From assembly GCF_902167145.1 (NCBI RefSeq), contig NC_050101.1, positions 118,077,789 to 118,141,788 on the forward strand: a stretch of DNA of 64,000 nt, in the 5' to 3' direction. The position numbers were made by a program, and so were the translations under genes. This document shows, in pieces, positions 1-10,300 of this stretch; position 1 is the stretch's first letter; every line of letters begins with the position of its first letter. The notes below the pieces were generated by a model. It had not been told where the DNA came from and ran no database searches. It was given only the letters and a program-made list of their open reading frames with translations. This DNA is from Zea mays (lineage: Eukaryota > Streptophyta > Magnoliopsida > Poales > Poaceae).

Positions 1-154
1 GTACAATCACAAAGACCTTAGTCACGAAGGACACAACTTCGGCAATCCACCTCTAGAGTCCAAGATTTCCTATATGACGAAGCCTCTCCACTCACACTAG
101 AATTACAAGACACACCCTGGCCACCACTATATAGACCTCCTACACTACCTATGT

Positions 155-975
155 ATGATTGCCTGTCTGATCGAAGCAGTTCTTGATGAGCTACGGAGCT
201 ACCATATCCTCTTATGGTGGCAACTCAATAGTCATGGAAAAGTCATTTGTCATGGCGGTCAGAAATGTAGCCCAGACTTGGTACTCCTCGCTTCGGCCAA
301 GAACAATTACTTTGTGGCAAAAGCTGAAGGACATGCTCCTTACCAGCTTTCATGGTTTTCAATCAAAGCATGTCATCGCACAAGCCCTATTCTAGTGCAC
401 ACAGGACTCAGATGAATACCTTTAGTCATTTATATGAAGGTTTCTCTGTCTTTGGGCTCAAGCACAAGCAGTCCAAGATGACATTGTCATCGAGGCTATG
501 ATCAAGGGACTTAGCCAGGTCCAGTAGCTCAGTACTTCGCTAGGAAACCTCCACACCCTCTAGAGAAGTTGCTGCAAAAGATGGATAAGTACATAAGAGA
601 TGACAATGATTTCCGCCAAAGAAGGGAAAAAATCCACAAATACACCAAAGCCACTAGGGGATTCGAAGGAAGATTCCATCCTAGATATGTCCGAAGCATT
701 CACAACCTAGCATAGAACGGAGAAAAAATGGTCCAATCTCTAGGGCAGTCAGACCAACAGCAAGCAAGTTCTCAGCAGCAGCATTCTCAGAGCATGGTCT
801 GCTTGTTGGACCCAAGAGGGGGCGAGGAGGCTGAAGCTTTAGTGGCAGGTTCAATGCACCTATAAGGAAGCCATTTTGTTTGTTATGTGGTGAGGATAAA
901 TGCCACACAACAAGAACCTACCACCACACCATCAATAAGCAAAAAGAGATTGCTTCTTCAGCTTCTCAACCCTCT
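155..975 (+). pseudogene. gag relic of element G
   Basis: Translated pieces in different frames recall a plant Gypsy Gag. A retrotransposon-gag-type core containing MEKSFVMAVRNVAQTWYSSL lies near 235-295. A segment with KLLQKMDKYIRDDNDFRQRR follows near 567-627 and GFEGRFHPRYVRSIHN near 661-708. A degraded zinc-knuckle-like stretch with FCLLCGEDKCH is near 870-905. The frame breaks several times and there are stops at about 415 and 525, so no Gag can be made. Family membership is inferred from these motifs; the parent protein would form the particle shell. Confidence 0.6.
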
Positions 976-1444
976 TAGCCAAAGGAGGTGTTCAGTACAT
1001 CTTCGTACTGCTCACCTTGTGTTCCACAGTACGTTCACCCTCAACCAAAGGAGCTAAGGCTGCTTCAACCTTCGGCCTCAAATGCTTCGAGTAACCCTGT
1101 GATGAGCGTGTGGTCGCCATCTGCTTCCTTCATCCCAGGACCACCTTCTTATGATCTGGCCCCCTGCTGGTCATCCCAAATTTCTAGCATAAGACATACA
1201 ACAACGAGATAGAAGGGAGGACTCCAAAGCTCGTACTGTCAACAACATGGTCCTAGAGACCAAACACATATACTAAAGACCCTAAGGGGCTAGGTAAGCA
1301 AACCCGAAGCTGCCAAAGAAATAATCCTATGCATTTATGTTTATTTGCAAACTTTTTTATTCTACAATACAATGTAATAATGAGTTGCCACCTTCAAGTG
1401 TAGTGACAAAGTGTCACAATCAAAGCTCTGTATGAAAAAATGGT

Positions 1445-1700
1445 AAAAAAGCTCTGAAGTCGTTCCCAAGGGAATGCATAGCTCAAATGTGATCACCCAG
1501 TAAAGGTGAAAAAGCTCTGAAGTCGTTCCTAAGAGAATGCAGAGCTCAAGTATGATAACCTAGTAAAGGTGAAAAAGCTCCAAAATCGCTCCTAAGGGAA
1601 TGCAGAGCTCAAGTATGATCACCTAGTAAAGGTGAAAAAAGCTCCAAATACGTTGCTAAGGGAATGTAGAGCTCGAGTCAATCATCTAAGTAATAGTCAG
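1445..1700. repeat. 63-bp tandem array in element G
   Basis: About four degenerate copies of a 63-64 bp unit. The word GCTC(T/C)(G/C)AA recurs at 1451, 1514, 1577 and 1641, followed each time by an AAGGGAATG-like segment. The array lies between the gag side and the antisense ORF remnant. Arrays occupy the same place in elements A and E. Confidence 0.85.
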
Positions 1701-2039
1701 AAATCTTCGAAGTCATTCCTATTGGAACGAACAAAACTTGTGTTTCTAATACACCATCATTCCTGAGGGTCTGTAATTATGAATTCAACACACGTCGAAG
1801 CTATAAGCTACAAGGAGTATCAGCTTTATAACGTGTGAAAAGAAGGGAAGATGTTTTTTGTCTTTGGCTCAAAAAACAAAGAAGGCTTAAGTTTCACACA
1901 TCACAAAGGCAAATAATTAATAAACTAAAGCGAGGAAGTTTTATATTATAGAACAGACACTAAAGAGCTTTGAGTGTTTATACCCTTTGCATCACTAATA
2001 TTACAATAAAAGAAGTTTTTTCAAATAAACACTATCCCT

Positions 2040-3783
2040 GTATCACTTCGTCATAAATTTTCTCACAGATCTTCCAAATAATGTCATCTGCAGCCTTTTT
2101 AGCTAGTTCAGCAGCCTCCACTTTGGCATCGGTAACAACTGCTTCGGCTTGGGTAGCAGTTGCTTCGACTTCTGATTATTTAAATTCAATTATTGCTTGA
2201 GAAGTAGAAACTTTTCAGCAAAAGTTAGAAAAAAATTGTAAGCATAGGCGTGAAGCAGTCAAGAGAAAGAAATAAGGAATAAAGGTACCTTCGGCTTCCT
2301 TTGGCTACAAGTTTTTTCAGATAGCTGTAGCCTTCTCAGCTACCCTTCGAGCCTGCAATAAGCTGGACATTAGAAAGTGTGCATGCTTCACAAAGGTAAA
2401 CATAGGTAACTAAGTACAAACCTTCTCCTTATTTTTCATTGACTCTTCGATAGAGATTTCTTTTCCACCCATTGACCATATATCAAACAGGATTTTTTTG
2501 CCCATTCCGAAGCTTCAACAATTGATCTCCTGACGCTATCTGCATAAACTTCAAAGTTTGGATATATGCACATCTTCACTTGGCTACATCCAACGTTCAG
2601 AAAACTGAAGCAGTGCTTTGGTGCTTGTCCACGCGTAGTAGTCCTTCCGTGTTGAGAGGATACTCTTGTATGCACAGATCTCATTAAGGATCCACTGCAT
2701 GATCCCAAATGTATCACCATATACAAAATTTCTAGCTCAGGATTTTGCCCCAACAGGGGAGAAGGTCCTCTCCAACTCATTGCAACACCTATTGACCAAG
2801 GTAAAGGGATTAGTTTTGAAAACCCAAAAAAATTCGTTGAGTTGCCTCAGATGAACTCTTTCAGCGGAAAGGTCTTCTAATTTCAACTAAGCAACCTCTA
2901 AGCTAGCAGCTACTTCGACAGAATACTCTTCTTTTACACGCTTCATTTCGGCTTCAAGTAGCACAAGCTATTTTTCTCTTTTCGCATTCAAAGTTTTGAG
3001 CTACGAAACCTTACCTAGAGCTTTGTTATTTTCTTTGGTCAAAGTCTGAACCTCGCTTCGACTCTAAATGAAATCCTATTCCAAAATTTTAGATGCCTTT
3101 TCTTTCTCTGCACAGTTGAAACGAACCTCTGATGCTTCGGACCTAAGCTTTACAATTTCCTTCTAGGTAGCTTCGCCCTCAATTTTTTTCATGTTCTTTA
3201 GCGCCTTACTTAAAATCAGGCCCTGCAAAGTTAAAAAAACAAATTTTAACCAAGTTTTGTAGTATTTCAACAACCCGAGGCAACAAAAAGTTAACATAGG
3301 CGACACCTTCAAATGCGTGTATGCGAGGCAATCCAAAAAATCTTCAGAGAGCATCGTTTATAATATGGCCTCTAGCTTTGGAAAACCTATGTTATCTGCC
3401 ATGTAGCGGCATACTTCAGTCTCCAAGCAGTCTAGGCATCAATACAAATAGTCCTCACGCCCTCCCCCAAAGGTTGTAGACCCCGAAGAGTACCCAAGTT
3501 ATTCAGCGAAGTTGACAGCTTTGGCTAACTGTTTAGCACCCATAACATTTCCGGCTGAGTGGTGAACCATGTATCGTCGGCCCCCAAACTCTTGATCAAA
3601 AGGCCCTTCACCTAGTAGTGTGTCATTCTCGATGGTCTTCTTGGTATCCTCAATTTCAGTAGGCCCCTTCCCCTTATCATATGTAGTCGCAGGCTTCATA
3701 GAACTAGTCTTTTCCTCGGGCACTATGACTACCAGATGTATCGCCGCTAGGGACATGGTCGGCATCTTCAGATCCTCTATCAC
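2040..3783 (-). pseudogene. Antisense accessory ORF relic of element G
   Basis: On the strand opposite to gag. The best preserved part, 3783-3499, reads as an acidic segment with IENDTLLGEGPFDQEFGGRR, followed by AGNVMGAKQLAKAVNFAE. It resembles in character the acidic region before the first intron of the element A antisense gene (about 40310-40586). Downstream pieces are rich in Glu, Lys and Ala, and the last segment near 2040-2130 contains AAELAKKAADDIIWKI. The gene is broken by many stops and its introns cannot be placed. The N-terminal domain seen in A and B was not found. Confidence 0.5.
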
Positions 3784-3789
3784 CTTTTA

Positions 3790-4738
3790 AACCATAAATA
3801 GTGTTTTATGATATTAAGGGCATTGTATTCACATGAGAGGGTATTATAGTACAAATAGTGGATGAAAACGTTATTGGGCTAGCTAATGACCTTTTGTGAT
3901 ACCAAGTTTGCCATAATCCCCTCTATTCAATGCATACTTAGACGATGTTTATGTCCACTCAAGTAAAACACCATAAATCATTATGGCACATCATTTCTCA
4001 AAATAAAATAAAGACCATGGAAAACTTAGCCCAATTGCGTGAGAGAACTGTCCAAACACAGGTTAAAGTTGTAAGGCACTTTATCCACCATACACATGCT
4101 AAAAATTTGGAATATAAAGAATTCAAAACAATAGATCACACTTTAAACCACAAATAGTGTTTCTTTGATGTTGATGGCATTCTATTTGCACGAAAGGGTA
4201 TTAGAGTATAACTAGTGGATAAAAACGTTACTGGGCTTGCTAATGACCTTCTGTGATACCAAGTTTCCCATAATCCCCTCTATTCAAGCCATACGTAGAT
4301 GGTGTTTATGTCCACTCAAGTAAAACACCACACATCACTATGCCACATCGTTCCTCAAAATAAAATAAGGACCATGTAAAATTTAGCCAAATTGCGTTGA
4401 AAGGCACCTTTTTCCACCATACAATTGCTAAAAAGTTAGAATGTAAAGAATTCAAAACAATAGATCAGCTTTTAAACCACAAATGGTGTTTCTCTGATGT
4501 CGAGGGCATTCTATTCGCACCAGAGAGTAATAAAGTACAACTAGTGGATGAAAACTTTAATGGGCTAGCTAATGACCTTTTGTGATAGCAAGTTTCCTAT
4601 AATCTCCTCTATTCAAGCCATACCTAGACGATGTTTATGTCCACTCAAGTAAAACACCAAACATCATTATGCTACATCGTTTCTCAAAATAAAATAAACA
4701 CCATGGAATATTTAGCTAAATTTCATGAGAAAACTATC
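3790..4738. repeat. Tandem satellite, about 360-bp monomer (left block)
   Basis: Monomer starts are recognisable by ACCA(T/C)AAATAGTGTTT-like words at about 3790, 4149 and 4477, and again at 56137. Spacings are 359 and 328 bp, the shorter copy having an internal deletion. The third monomer is cut at 4738 by element A and resumes at 56039, giving about 360 bp when the insertion is removed. The unit is AT-rich and has no coding potential. The period matches the maize knob satellite TR-1 (about 360 bp), but I could not check identity. Confidence 0.85.
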
Positions 4739-5349
4739 TGTTGGGGGCTTGTTCTCAAATGCTATGAATCAAGAATAAGGCAACATAGAAATTGTCAAAT
4801 ATTAAGGTCCTTCGTCCTTCGAAACATTATTTCCCTTGGGATATAATGGATTTCAGACGAAGGTTATGAAGGTCATACCTTCATAAACACAACAAATAAT
4901 GGAGAAGGGTAAAATACACAATATAATTTGAACATATGATTATCATTATTAACTCATTTCTATTTCATTATTGTAGAAATGATAGCAAATTACAAATATA
5001 CCTTCAGCTCGAAGAAAAGCAAAAATACCAGCGTGATGCAAAAACCAATGTCCAATGCGTGAGTACAAAGGAGCGCGTGAACAGTACGGGGGTACTGTTC
5101 ACCTATTTATAGGCACAGCTCACAGCCTGTATATAATTACATTTATGCCCTTTACAATGAACTATGATAATGACACAGAATATCATGGGTCTTTAAGTCA
5201 TTTCATCTTTAAGTCGGTTCACCCCTTCGTCTTGAGACATGTCACTATACCGAAGCTTTATAGTTGATAGCTTCGGCGCTGCTTTGGAGAGGATCTGCCG
5301 AAGGTGTTTATTTCTTTAGGATCTTCGGCTACGAAGCATACCCCCAACA
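4739..5349 (-). repeat. 3' LTR of element A
   Basis: Begins TGTTGGGGGCTTG and ends CCCCCAACA, forming a 9-bp terminal inverted repeat. It is a near-identical direct repeat of 55421-56033. It contains an 11-bp-arm hairpin at 5077-5102 next to the TATA-like box (TATAAATA on the minus strand, 5104-5111). Confidence 0.95.
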
Positions 5350-5362
5350 GTAGCCCCTTCGC
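5350..5362 (-). other. Polypurine tract of element A
   Basis: On the minus strand GCGAAGGGGCTAC directly abuts the 3' LTR, the expected place of the plus-strand priming site. Confidence 0.7.
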
Positions 5363-5626
5363 GGTGCTAGATCGTTTTTCGTAACGAGCTTGATCCGTGA
5401 AAAATCTTCTAAGCTTCGAGATGCCGAAGATCCGAAAAACACCTTCCCTGAGCTCGTTAGCGAGAAACGATTAAAATAATCGTCGGACACGCGACCCATC
5501 TTGCACCGATTGCACTCTTGCCAGCGATTCACCTTCTCGAGCTATGTGGCCCACCGTTCAGTGAGCGCGGGTGACTGTTTGCCCGGTATTGGAGACCTTG
5601 CCGATTTACCTTCCCACCTGCAACAC

Positions 5627-5634
5627 TATATAAA
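5627..5634 (+). promoter_or_regulatory. TATA box of the antisense gene of element A
   Basis: TATATAAA lies 179 bp upstream of the antisense gene's ATG at 5813 and about 280 bp inside the LTR boundary. It points opposite to the LTR promoter. The following leader is about 150 bp with no obvious upstream ORF. Confidence 0.6.
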
Positions 5635-5812
5635 CAGACGGGTAGGTGTGAAGTTACCACAACATTCATTGCTATTGTACTGTTTTGCTGCCAAATTTTT
5701 TAGTCATAGCCGAAGCTTGATCATTGTGCTCACACAAAACCTGCTTCGGCGCAAGTGCAAGAGCTTCGGAAGAAACAAAAAGCCAATTCAAAAAATTTCA
5801 AGTCATAATCAA

Positions 5813-5878
5813 ATGGTCAAAGTTCGCTCTACTGCAAGAGTCGATCGCGAGGGAGACGAAACCGAAGCTGCGGAAACT
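5813..5878 (+). pseudogene. Antisense gene of element A, first 22 codons (split by element B)
   Basis: The ORF starts ATG GTC AAA GTT CGC and runs 22 codons to the AAACT duplication at 5874-5878. It resumes in the same frame at 38613, after the second AAACT (38608-38612). Exact rejoining after removal of B supports this start. See the entry at 38613-41463 for the rest. Confidence 0.75.
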
Positions 5879-7674
5879 TGTCCGCATTTCGAGACCGGGG
5901 GGTCCCCGAGCCGACGAGTGAGTGTGCCGCGTGCCCCAGCCCAGATGGGTCGAGCGCGTGGGCGAGCGCGAAGGGGGGAGAAGCGAGGTGGCCGGAGACA
6001 GGCGTGAGAGAGGTGGAGATCCCGCGGCCTTCGTGTTCGTCCCGCGCCCAGGTCGGGTGCGCTTGAAGTAGGGGGGTTACAAGCGTCCACGCGGGTGAGG
6101 GAAGCGAGCGGCCCTAAGAGAGCGCCTGTCCCGTCCTCGTCCCGCGCGGCCAACCTTCTCTAAGAAGGCCCTGGTCCTTCCTTTTATAGGCGTAAGGAGA
6201 GGATCCAGGTGTACAATGGGGGTGTAGCAGAGTGCTACGTGTCTAGCGGAGGGAGAGCTAGCGCCCTAAGTACATGCCAATGTGGCAGCCGGAGAGATCT
6301 TGGCACCCTGCTGGCGTGATGTCGTGGCTGTCGGAGGAGCAACGGAGCATGGCGGAGGGACAGCTGTCGGAGCGGTCGAGTCCTTGCTGACGTCCACCTG
6401 CTTCCGTAAGAGAGCTGAGAGCCGCCGTCGTCACAGAGCTTGTGGGGCGCCATCATTGCCCATCTGGCGGAGCTAGCCAGATGGGACACCGGTCTTGTTC
6501 TCCATGACTCGAGTCGGCTCGGGGTAGGATGATGATGGCGCTTCCTGTTGACGTGGCGGGCCTATGCCCTAGGTCGGACGACGTGGGGGCTCCTCCGAAG
6601 CCGGGGTCGAGTCTGTCTTCCGTGGCCGAGGCCGAGCCCGATTCCCCGGGTCGGGCGAGGCGGAGATCGTTCGGCAGAAGCCCGGGCGGAGTCCGAGCCC
6701 TGGGGTCGGGCGAAGCGGAGTTCGTCGTCTTCCGGGTCTTAGCCCGAGTCCGAGCCCTGGGGTCGGGTGGAGCGGAGTTCGCCGTCTTCCGCGTCTGAGC
6801 CCGAGTCCGAGCCCTGGGGTCGGGCGGAGCGGAGTTCGTCGTCTTCCGGGTCTGAGCCCGAGTCCGAGCCCTGGGGTCGGGCGAAGCGGAGTTCGTCGTC
6901 TTTTGGGTCTTAGCCCGAGTCCGAGCCCTGGGGTCGGGTGAAGCGGAGTTCGTCGTCTTCCGGGTCTTAGCCCGAGTCCGAGCCCTGGGGTCGGGCGGAG
7001 CGGAGTTCGCCGTCTTCCGGGTCTTAGCCCGAGTCCGAGCCCTGGGGTCGGGCGGAGCGGAGTTCGTTGTCTTCCGGGTCTGAGCCCGAGTCCGAGCCCT
7101 GGGGTCGGGCGAAGCGGAGTTCGTCGTCTTCCGGGTCTTAGCCCGAGTCCGAGCCCTGGGTCGGGCGGAGCGGAGCTTCCTATGGCGCCTTTGGCAAGGC
7201 CTGACTGCCTGTCAGACTCACTCTGTTGAGTGGCACTGCAGTCGGAGTGGCGCAGGCGGCGCTGTCCTTCTGTCAGACCGGTCAGTGGTGCGGTGGAGTG
7301 ACGGCGGTCACTTCGGCTCTGCCGGGGGGGCGCGCGTCAGGATAAAGGTGTCAGGCCACCTTTGCGTTAAATGCTCCTGCAACTCGGTCAGTCGGTGCGG
7401 CGATTTGGTCAGGGTTGCTTCTCAGCGAAGCCAAGGCCTCGGGCGAGCCGGAGATGCGTCCGCCGTTAAAAGGGGGGCCTCGGGCGAGACGGAAGTCCCT
7501 CGAGGTCGGCTGCCCTTGGCCGAGGCCAGGCTCGGGCGAAGCGTGATCGAGTCACTCGTATGGACTGATCCCTGACTTAATCGCACCCATCAGGCCTCTG
7601 CAGCTTTATGCTGATGGGGGTTACCAGCTGAGAATTAGGCGTCTTGAGGGTACCCCTAATTATGGTCCCCGACA
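5879..7674 (-). repeat. 3' LTR of element B (Huck-like)
   Basis: Direct repeat of 36814-38607. The minus-strand TATA box TATAAAAG lies at 6181-6188. It carries eight copies of a 57-bp GC-rich tandem unit. The plus-strand left end reads TGTCCGCATTTCG where the other LTR has TGTCGGCGTTTCG. Confidence 0.95.
6698..7160. repeat. 57-bp tandem array in B 3' LTR
   Basis: CCCTGGGGTCGGGC-type starts recur every 57 bp from 6698 to 7154: eight full units plus a partial. Units contain GGAGTTCGTCGTCTTCCGGG. The same number of units is present in the other LTR. Confidence 0.95.
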
Positions 7675-7687
7675 GTAGCCCCCGAGC
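7675..7687 (-). other. Polypurine tract of element B
   Basis: GCTCGGGGGCTAC on the minus strand directly abuts the LTR start TGTCGGGG. Confidence 0.7.
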
Positions 7688-8410
7688 CTCAAAGGGAGTG
7701 TTAGCACTCGCTTGGAGGCTTTCGTCGCACTTTTTTGCAAGGGGACCAGCCTTTCTCGGTTGCATTTTGTTCCGGTGGGTGCGCGCGAGCGCACCCGCCG
7801 GGTGTAGCCCCCGAGGCCTCGGAGGAGTGGTTTCACTCCTTCGAGGTCTTAATGCCTTGCGTAATGCTTCGGCTGGTCTGGTTGTTCCCTCATGCGAACT
7901 GGCCGTAGCCCGGGTGCACGGTCGGGGCCCAAGCTCTCGGGCTGGTATGTTGACGCTGTCAACGGTCTGGCCGGAGCCGAGTTTGCGAGAGCAGCCCCCG
8001 AGCCTCCGCACAGGGCGAGAGGACGATCAGGGACAGACTCGGCTTTTTTACATACGCCCCTGCGTCGCCTTTCCGCAAGGAGGAGGGGGGGAGAGCGCCA
8101 TGTTACCCTCGATGGGCACCGAACATGGTGTCTCCGGTGAGCTGCAAGCGGGTGATCCGAGTGGACGTCCGTGCCCCGTTCGTTGGGAGTCGGCTAGGGG
8201 CCCAGAGGCACGCCCAAAAGTACCTGCGGGTGATCTGCCGGACCCGGTCCCCTGGCGACGGGGTCCGAGGGCTCGATGCCTCCCTCCGATGGGATTTCGT
8301 TACAAGATCGTTCCCGCTGGTCTCGGAAATGTCCTAGGGTACCTCGGGAGCGCATCCCGAGCCTCGGTTATGTATCGAACGTACCCCTGGTCATCCCTCG
8401 CTCGGTGTCT

Positions 8411-8629
8411 GAGGCGACTGTGAACCCTTCGGGGGCCAGCCTTCGAACCCCTGATCAGTAATGGGCGCGGAGCCCGAGTAGCCTGAGGCGACCACGGAGC
8501 CCTTCGGGGGGCCGGCCTTCGAACCCCTGACCAGTAGTGGGTGTCGGGCCCACGCGATCTGAGGCGACTGTTGAACCCTTCGGAGGGCCAGCCTTCGAAC
8601 CTCTGATCAGTAGGGGGGCTCGGAGCCCG
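8411..8629. repeat. Three 74-76 bp tandem repeats
   Basis: Units start GAGGCGAC at 8411, 8485 and 8561 and contain CCAGCCTTCGAACC(C/T)CTGA. They lie upstream of the antisense gene promoter. Confidence 0.85.
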
Positions 8630-8965
8630 GTTCCTTCGCAGAGAAGGATCCTTTTCGGGGTATCCCCCTTTCCCGGTCCCTGTTGCAAGAGATAGAGAAA
8701 GAGGAAAAAAGGAAAAGGATACGAAATCGAACGACGTGGCGTACCTTTTTTTTGGCGCGGTAATTACGGCGAAGGCGAAGCGTCGCCCGCCGCTCCTGCC
8801 AGAGGCGTCGCCTGTCCCGCCGCGGAGTTAATGCGACGAGACGAGTGGTTGGTGGGGCGGCCGTTGCGCGTGCGCGAGCCGTTCGAGGGACGGCTGTTTC
8901 GCTTCGCACTTTTTGAATCCCGCGTCCGGTCCGAGCGGAGCGCTGGAAACGGTTCCGCCCTGGCC

Positions 8966-8974
8966 TTTATATCC
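8966..8974 (+). promoter_or_regulatory. TATA-like box of the antisense gene of element B
   Basis: TTTATATCC lies about 140 bp upstream of the ATG at 9114, in a GC-rich setting. It is the only AT-rich box in this stretch, and its placement parallels the TATATAAA of element A. Confidence 0.45.
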
Positions 8975-9113
8975 TCGAGAGGGGGTCCGGTGACGGCTCT
9001 TCGCTCTGCTCCCCGCTTCTTCCTTTAGGTCTTTGCAACCCAAGGAACTTTAGTCGGAGAAGAGAAAAATCACCCTTCCTGCCCTTTGCGCCGCCATCCC
9101 TTCCATCTTGGTG

Positions 9114-10300
9114 ATGGCTGATCGGGTGACCATAATTCCCCCACGCGATCCGTGGCCCTTTTCCACGGTGACGGCGAGCGACCTGGAGGAGCTGGTCGGC
9201 GAGGGTTTGCTTCGCCCCCTCACCGATAAGCAGCGACCAGAATGGATTCCTCCCGTGGGCGGAGCCGCTCCGTCCCCACCGCCGGGGTACGTCGTGAGCT
9301 TCGTCTCCTTCCACGAGCGGGGATTCGGTGTGCCGACGGGCCGCTTTATGCGGGCAATCCTGTTCCACTATGGGGTGGAGTTGCATAACCTCACCCCCAA
9401 CTCCATCTCGCAGGCCGCTATCTTCGTAGCGGTGTGCGAAGGGTACTTGGGGATCGCTCCCCATTGGGATTTGTGGACTCATCTCTTCCTCGCCGAGCCT
9501 TTCGCCTTGTCGACGGGGGAGAGGAGGATCCGTGCAGCGGTGCGGGCTGGAGGCTGCACTCTTTTGCTGAGGCAGTCGCGGGCGTCACAATACATTCCTG
9601 CCATCCTCGCGTCCTCGAACAAGGGGTGGCAGCGCCGGTGGTTTTACCTCCGGAATGACGGTGAGTTGCTCCCACCATTCTCCCAGCGGGTAGTCACCGT
9701 CGCCACCGACGCCTGGCGCCATGGGACCCCGCACGAGAGACAGAAGAATCTCGAACCCCTTCTCCAGGCCCTGAAGGAGCTGCGGGAGGGGGGACTCACC
9801 GCTGCGGGAGTGGTCGCCGCCATCCACCGTTGGAGGGTGCTTCCTTTGGCGGAGCGGCGGCTGCCGCTCTGGGAGATGACTCCGGAGGCTGACTGGGAGG
9901 GCTCGCGGATGTCCCCTGATCCTCTTCCCTTCGACGCCCTCCAATGGCGAGTGTCGGCTGCGATGGGGAAGCCGGACCCTCATGCCTACTCCCAGCTTCG
10001 GATGCGCCCCGACCAGGGGTGCGTAACTCTGGTGAGTATTCACTCCCTCCTTCATACATCGGGTTGCTCCGGGTTCTTATGATTGGGTTTCTTTCTCCCC
10101 TTCTTTTAGGAGGTGGGATGGCACAAGCCCTCCCTGCCACGGGTCCCGGAGGACGCGGTGGATCGAGCAGCGCGGCGGGTCGCCGCAGAGGAGAAAAAGA
10201 AGAAGAAGGACGCGGAGAAGGCCCGGGCCCGCGAGCGGAGGCGGGCTCGGGACGCCTTGGAGAAGCGCCGTCGCCAGCAGGAGAGGGAAGGGCTCCCAAG
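9114..10300 (+). pseudogene. Antisense accessory gene of element B, 5' part (split by element C)
   Basis: Opposite in strand to B gag. Exon 1 runs from ATG at 9114 (MADRVTIIPPRDPW; an in-frame ATG also lies at 9108) to 10031. It holds the plant 'putative gypsy type transposon' domain (recalled as PF04195) around 9290-9500, including NLTPNSISQAAIFVAVCEG. A 78-bp GT-AG intron follows (10032-10109, ending TTCTTTTAG). Exon 2 starts EVGWHKPSLPRVPED and becomes a highly charged Lys/Arg/Glu helix. It stops at 10300, where C inserted at CCAAG, and resumes in frame at 21367. The biochemical role is unknown. Confidence 0.75.

Larger units (their letters stand above)
1..3789 (+). mobile_element. Element G: decayed Tat-lineage Gypsy relic (Cinful-Zeon-like), truncated at left
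   Basis: Seen: a gag remnant on the plus strand (about 155-975), a 63-bp tandem array (1445-1700) and remains of an antisense ORF on the minus strand (about 2040-3783). Order and orientation match a plus-strand Tat element whose pol region has been deleted. The tandem units resemble, in reverse complement, the sequence at 42060-42095 of element A, so G and A are related families. No LTR could be delimited: the left end lies outside the window and no TG...CA boundary was found near 3789, where the satellite begins. Stretches 976-1444 and 1701-2039 hold no recognisable coding sequence. Many stops and frameshifts show that this is the oldest element here. Confidence 0.6.
7675..9107. other. Non-coding spacer of B between 3' LTR and antisense gene
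   Basis: GC-rich region with no convincing gene. It starts with the polypurine tract on the minus strand (GCTCGGGGGCTAC, 7675-7687). Two further PPT-like words occur on the minus strand near 7802-7815 and 7993-8006. Three 74-76 bp tandem repeats lie at 8411-8629. The right end holds the putative promoter and leader of the antisense gene. Confidence 0.7.

Noticed and set aside
155..415. 86-codon ORF as a possible host gene exon
   Set aside because: An overlapping frame (183-395) shows Gag-like sequence of relic G; no host gene evidence.
5501..6007. 168-codon plus-strand ORF
   Set aside because: Runs from the antisense leader of A into B LTR; the supported start is the ATG at 5813 in another frame.
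7644..8423. 259-codon plus-strand ORF in the GC-rich spacer of element B
   Set aside because: Overlaps the LTR end and repeats, has no domain or coding pattern, and GC-rich sequence keeps frames open by chance.
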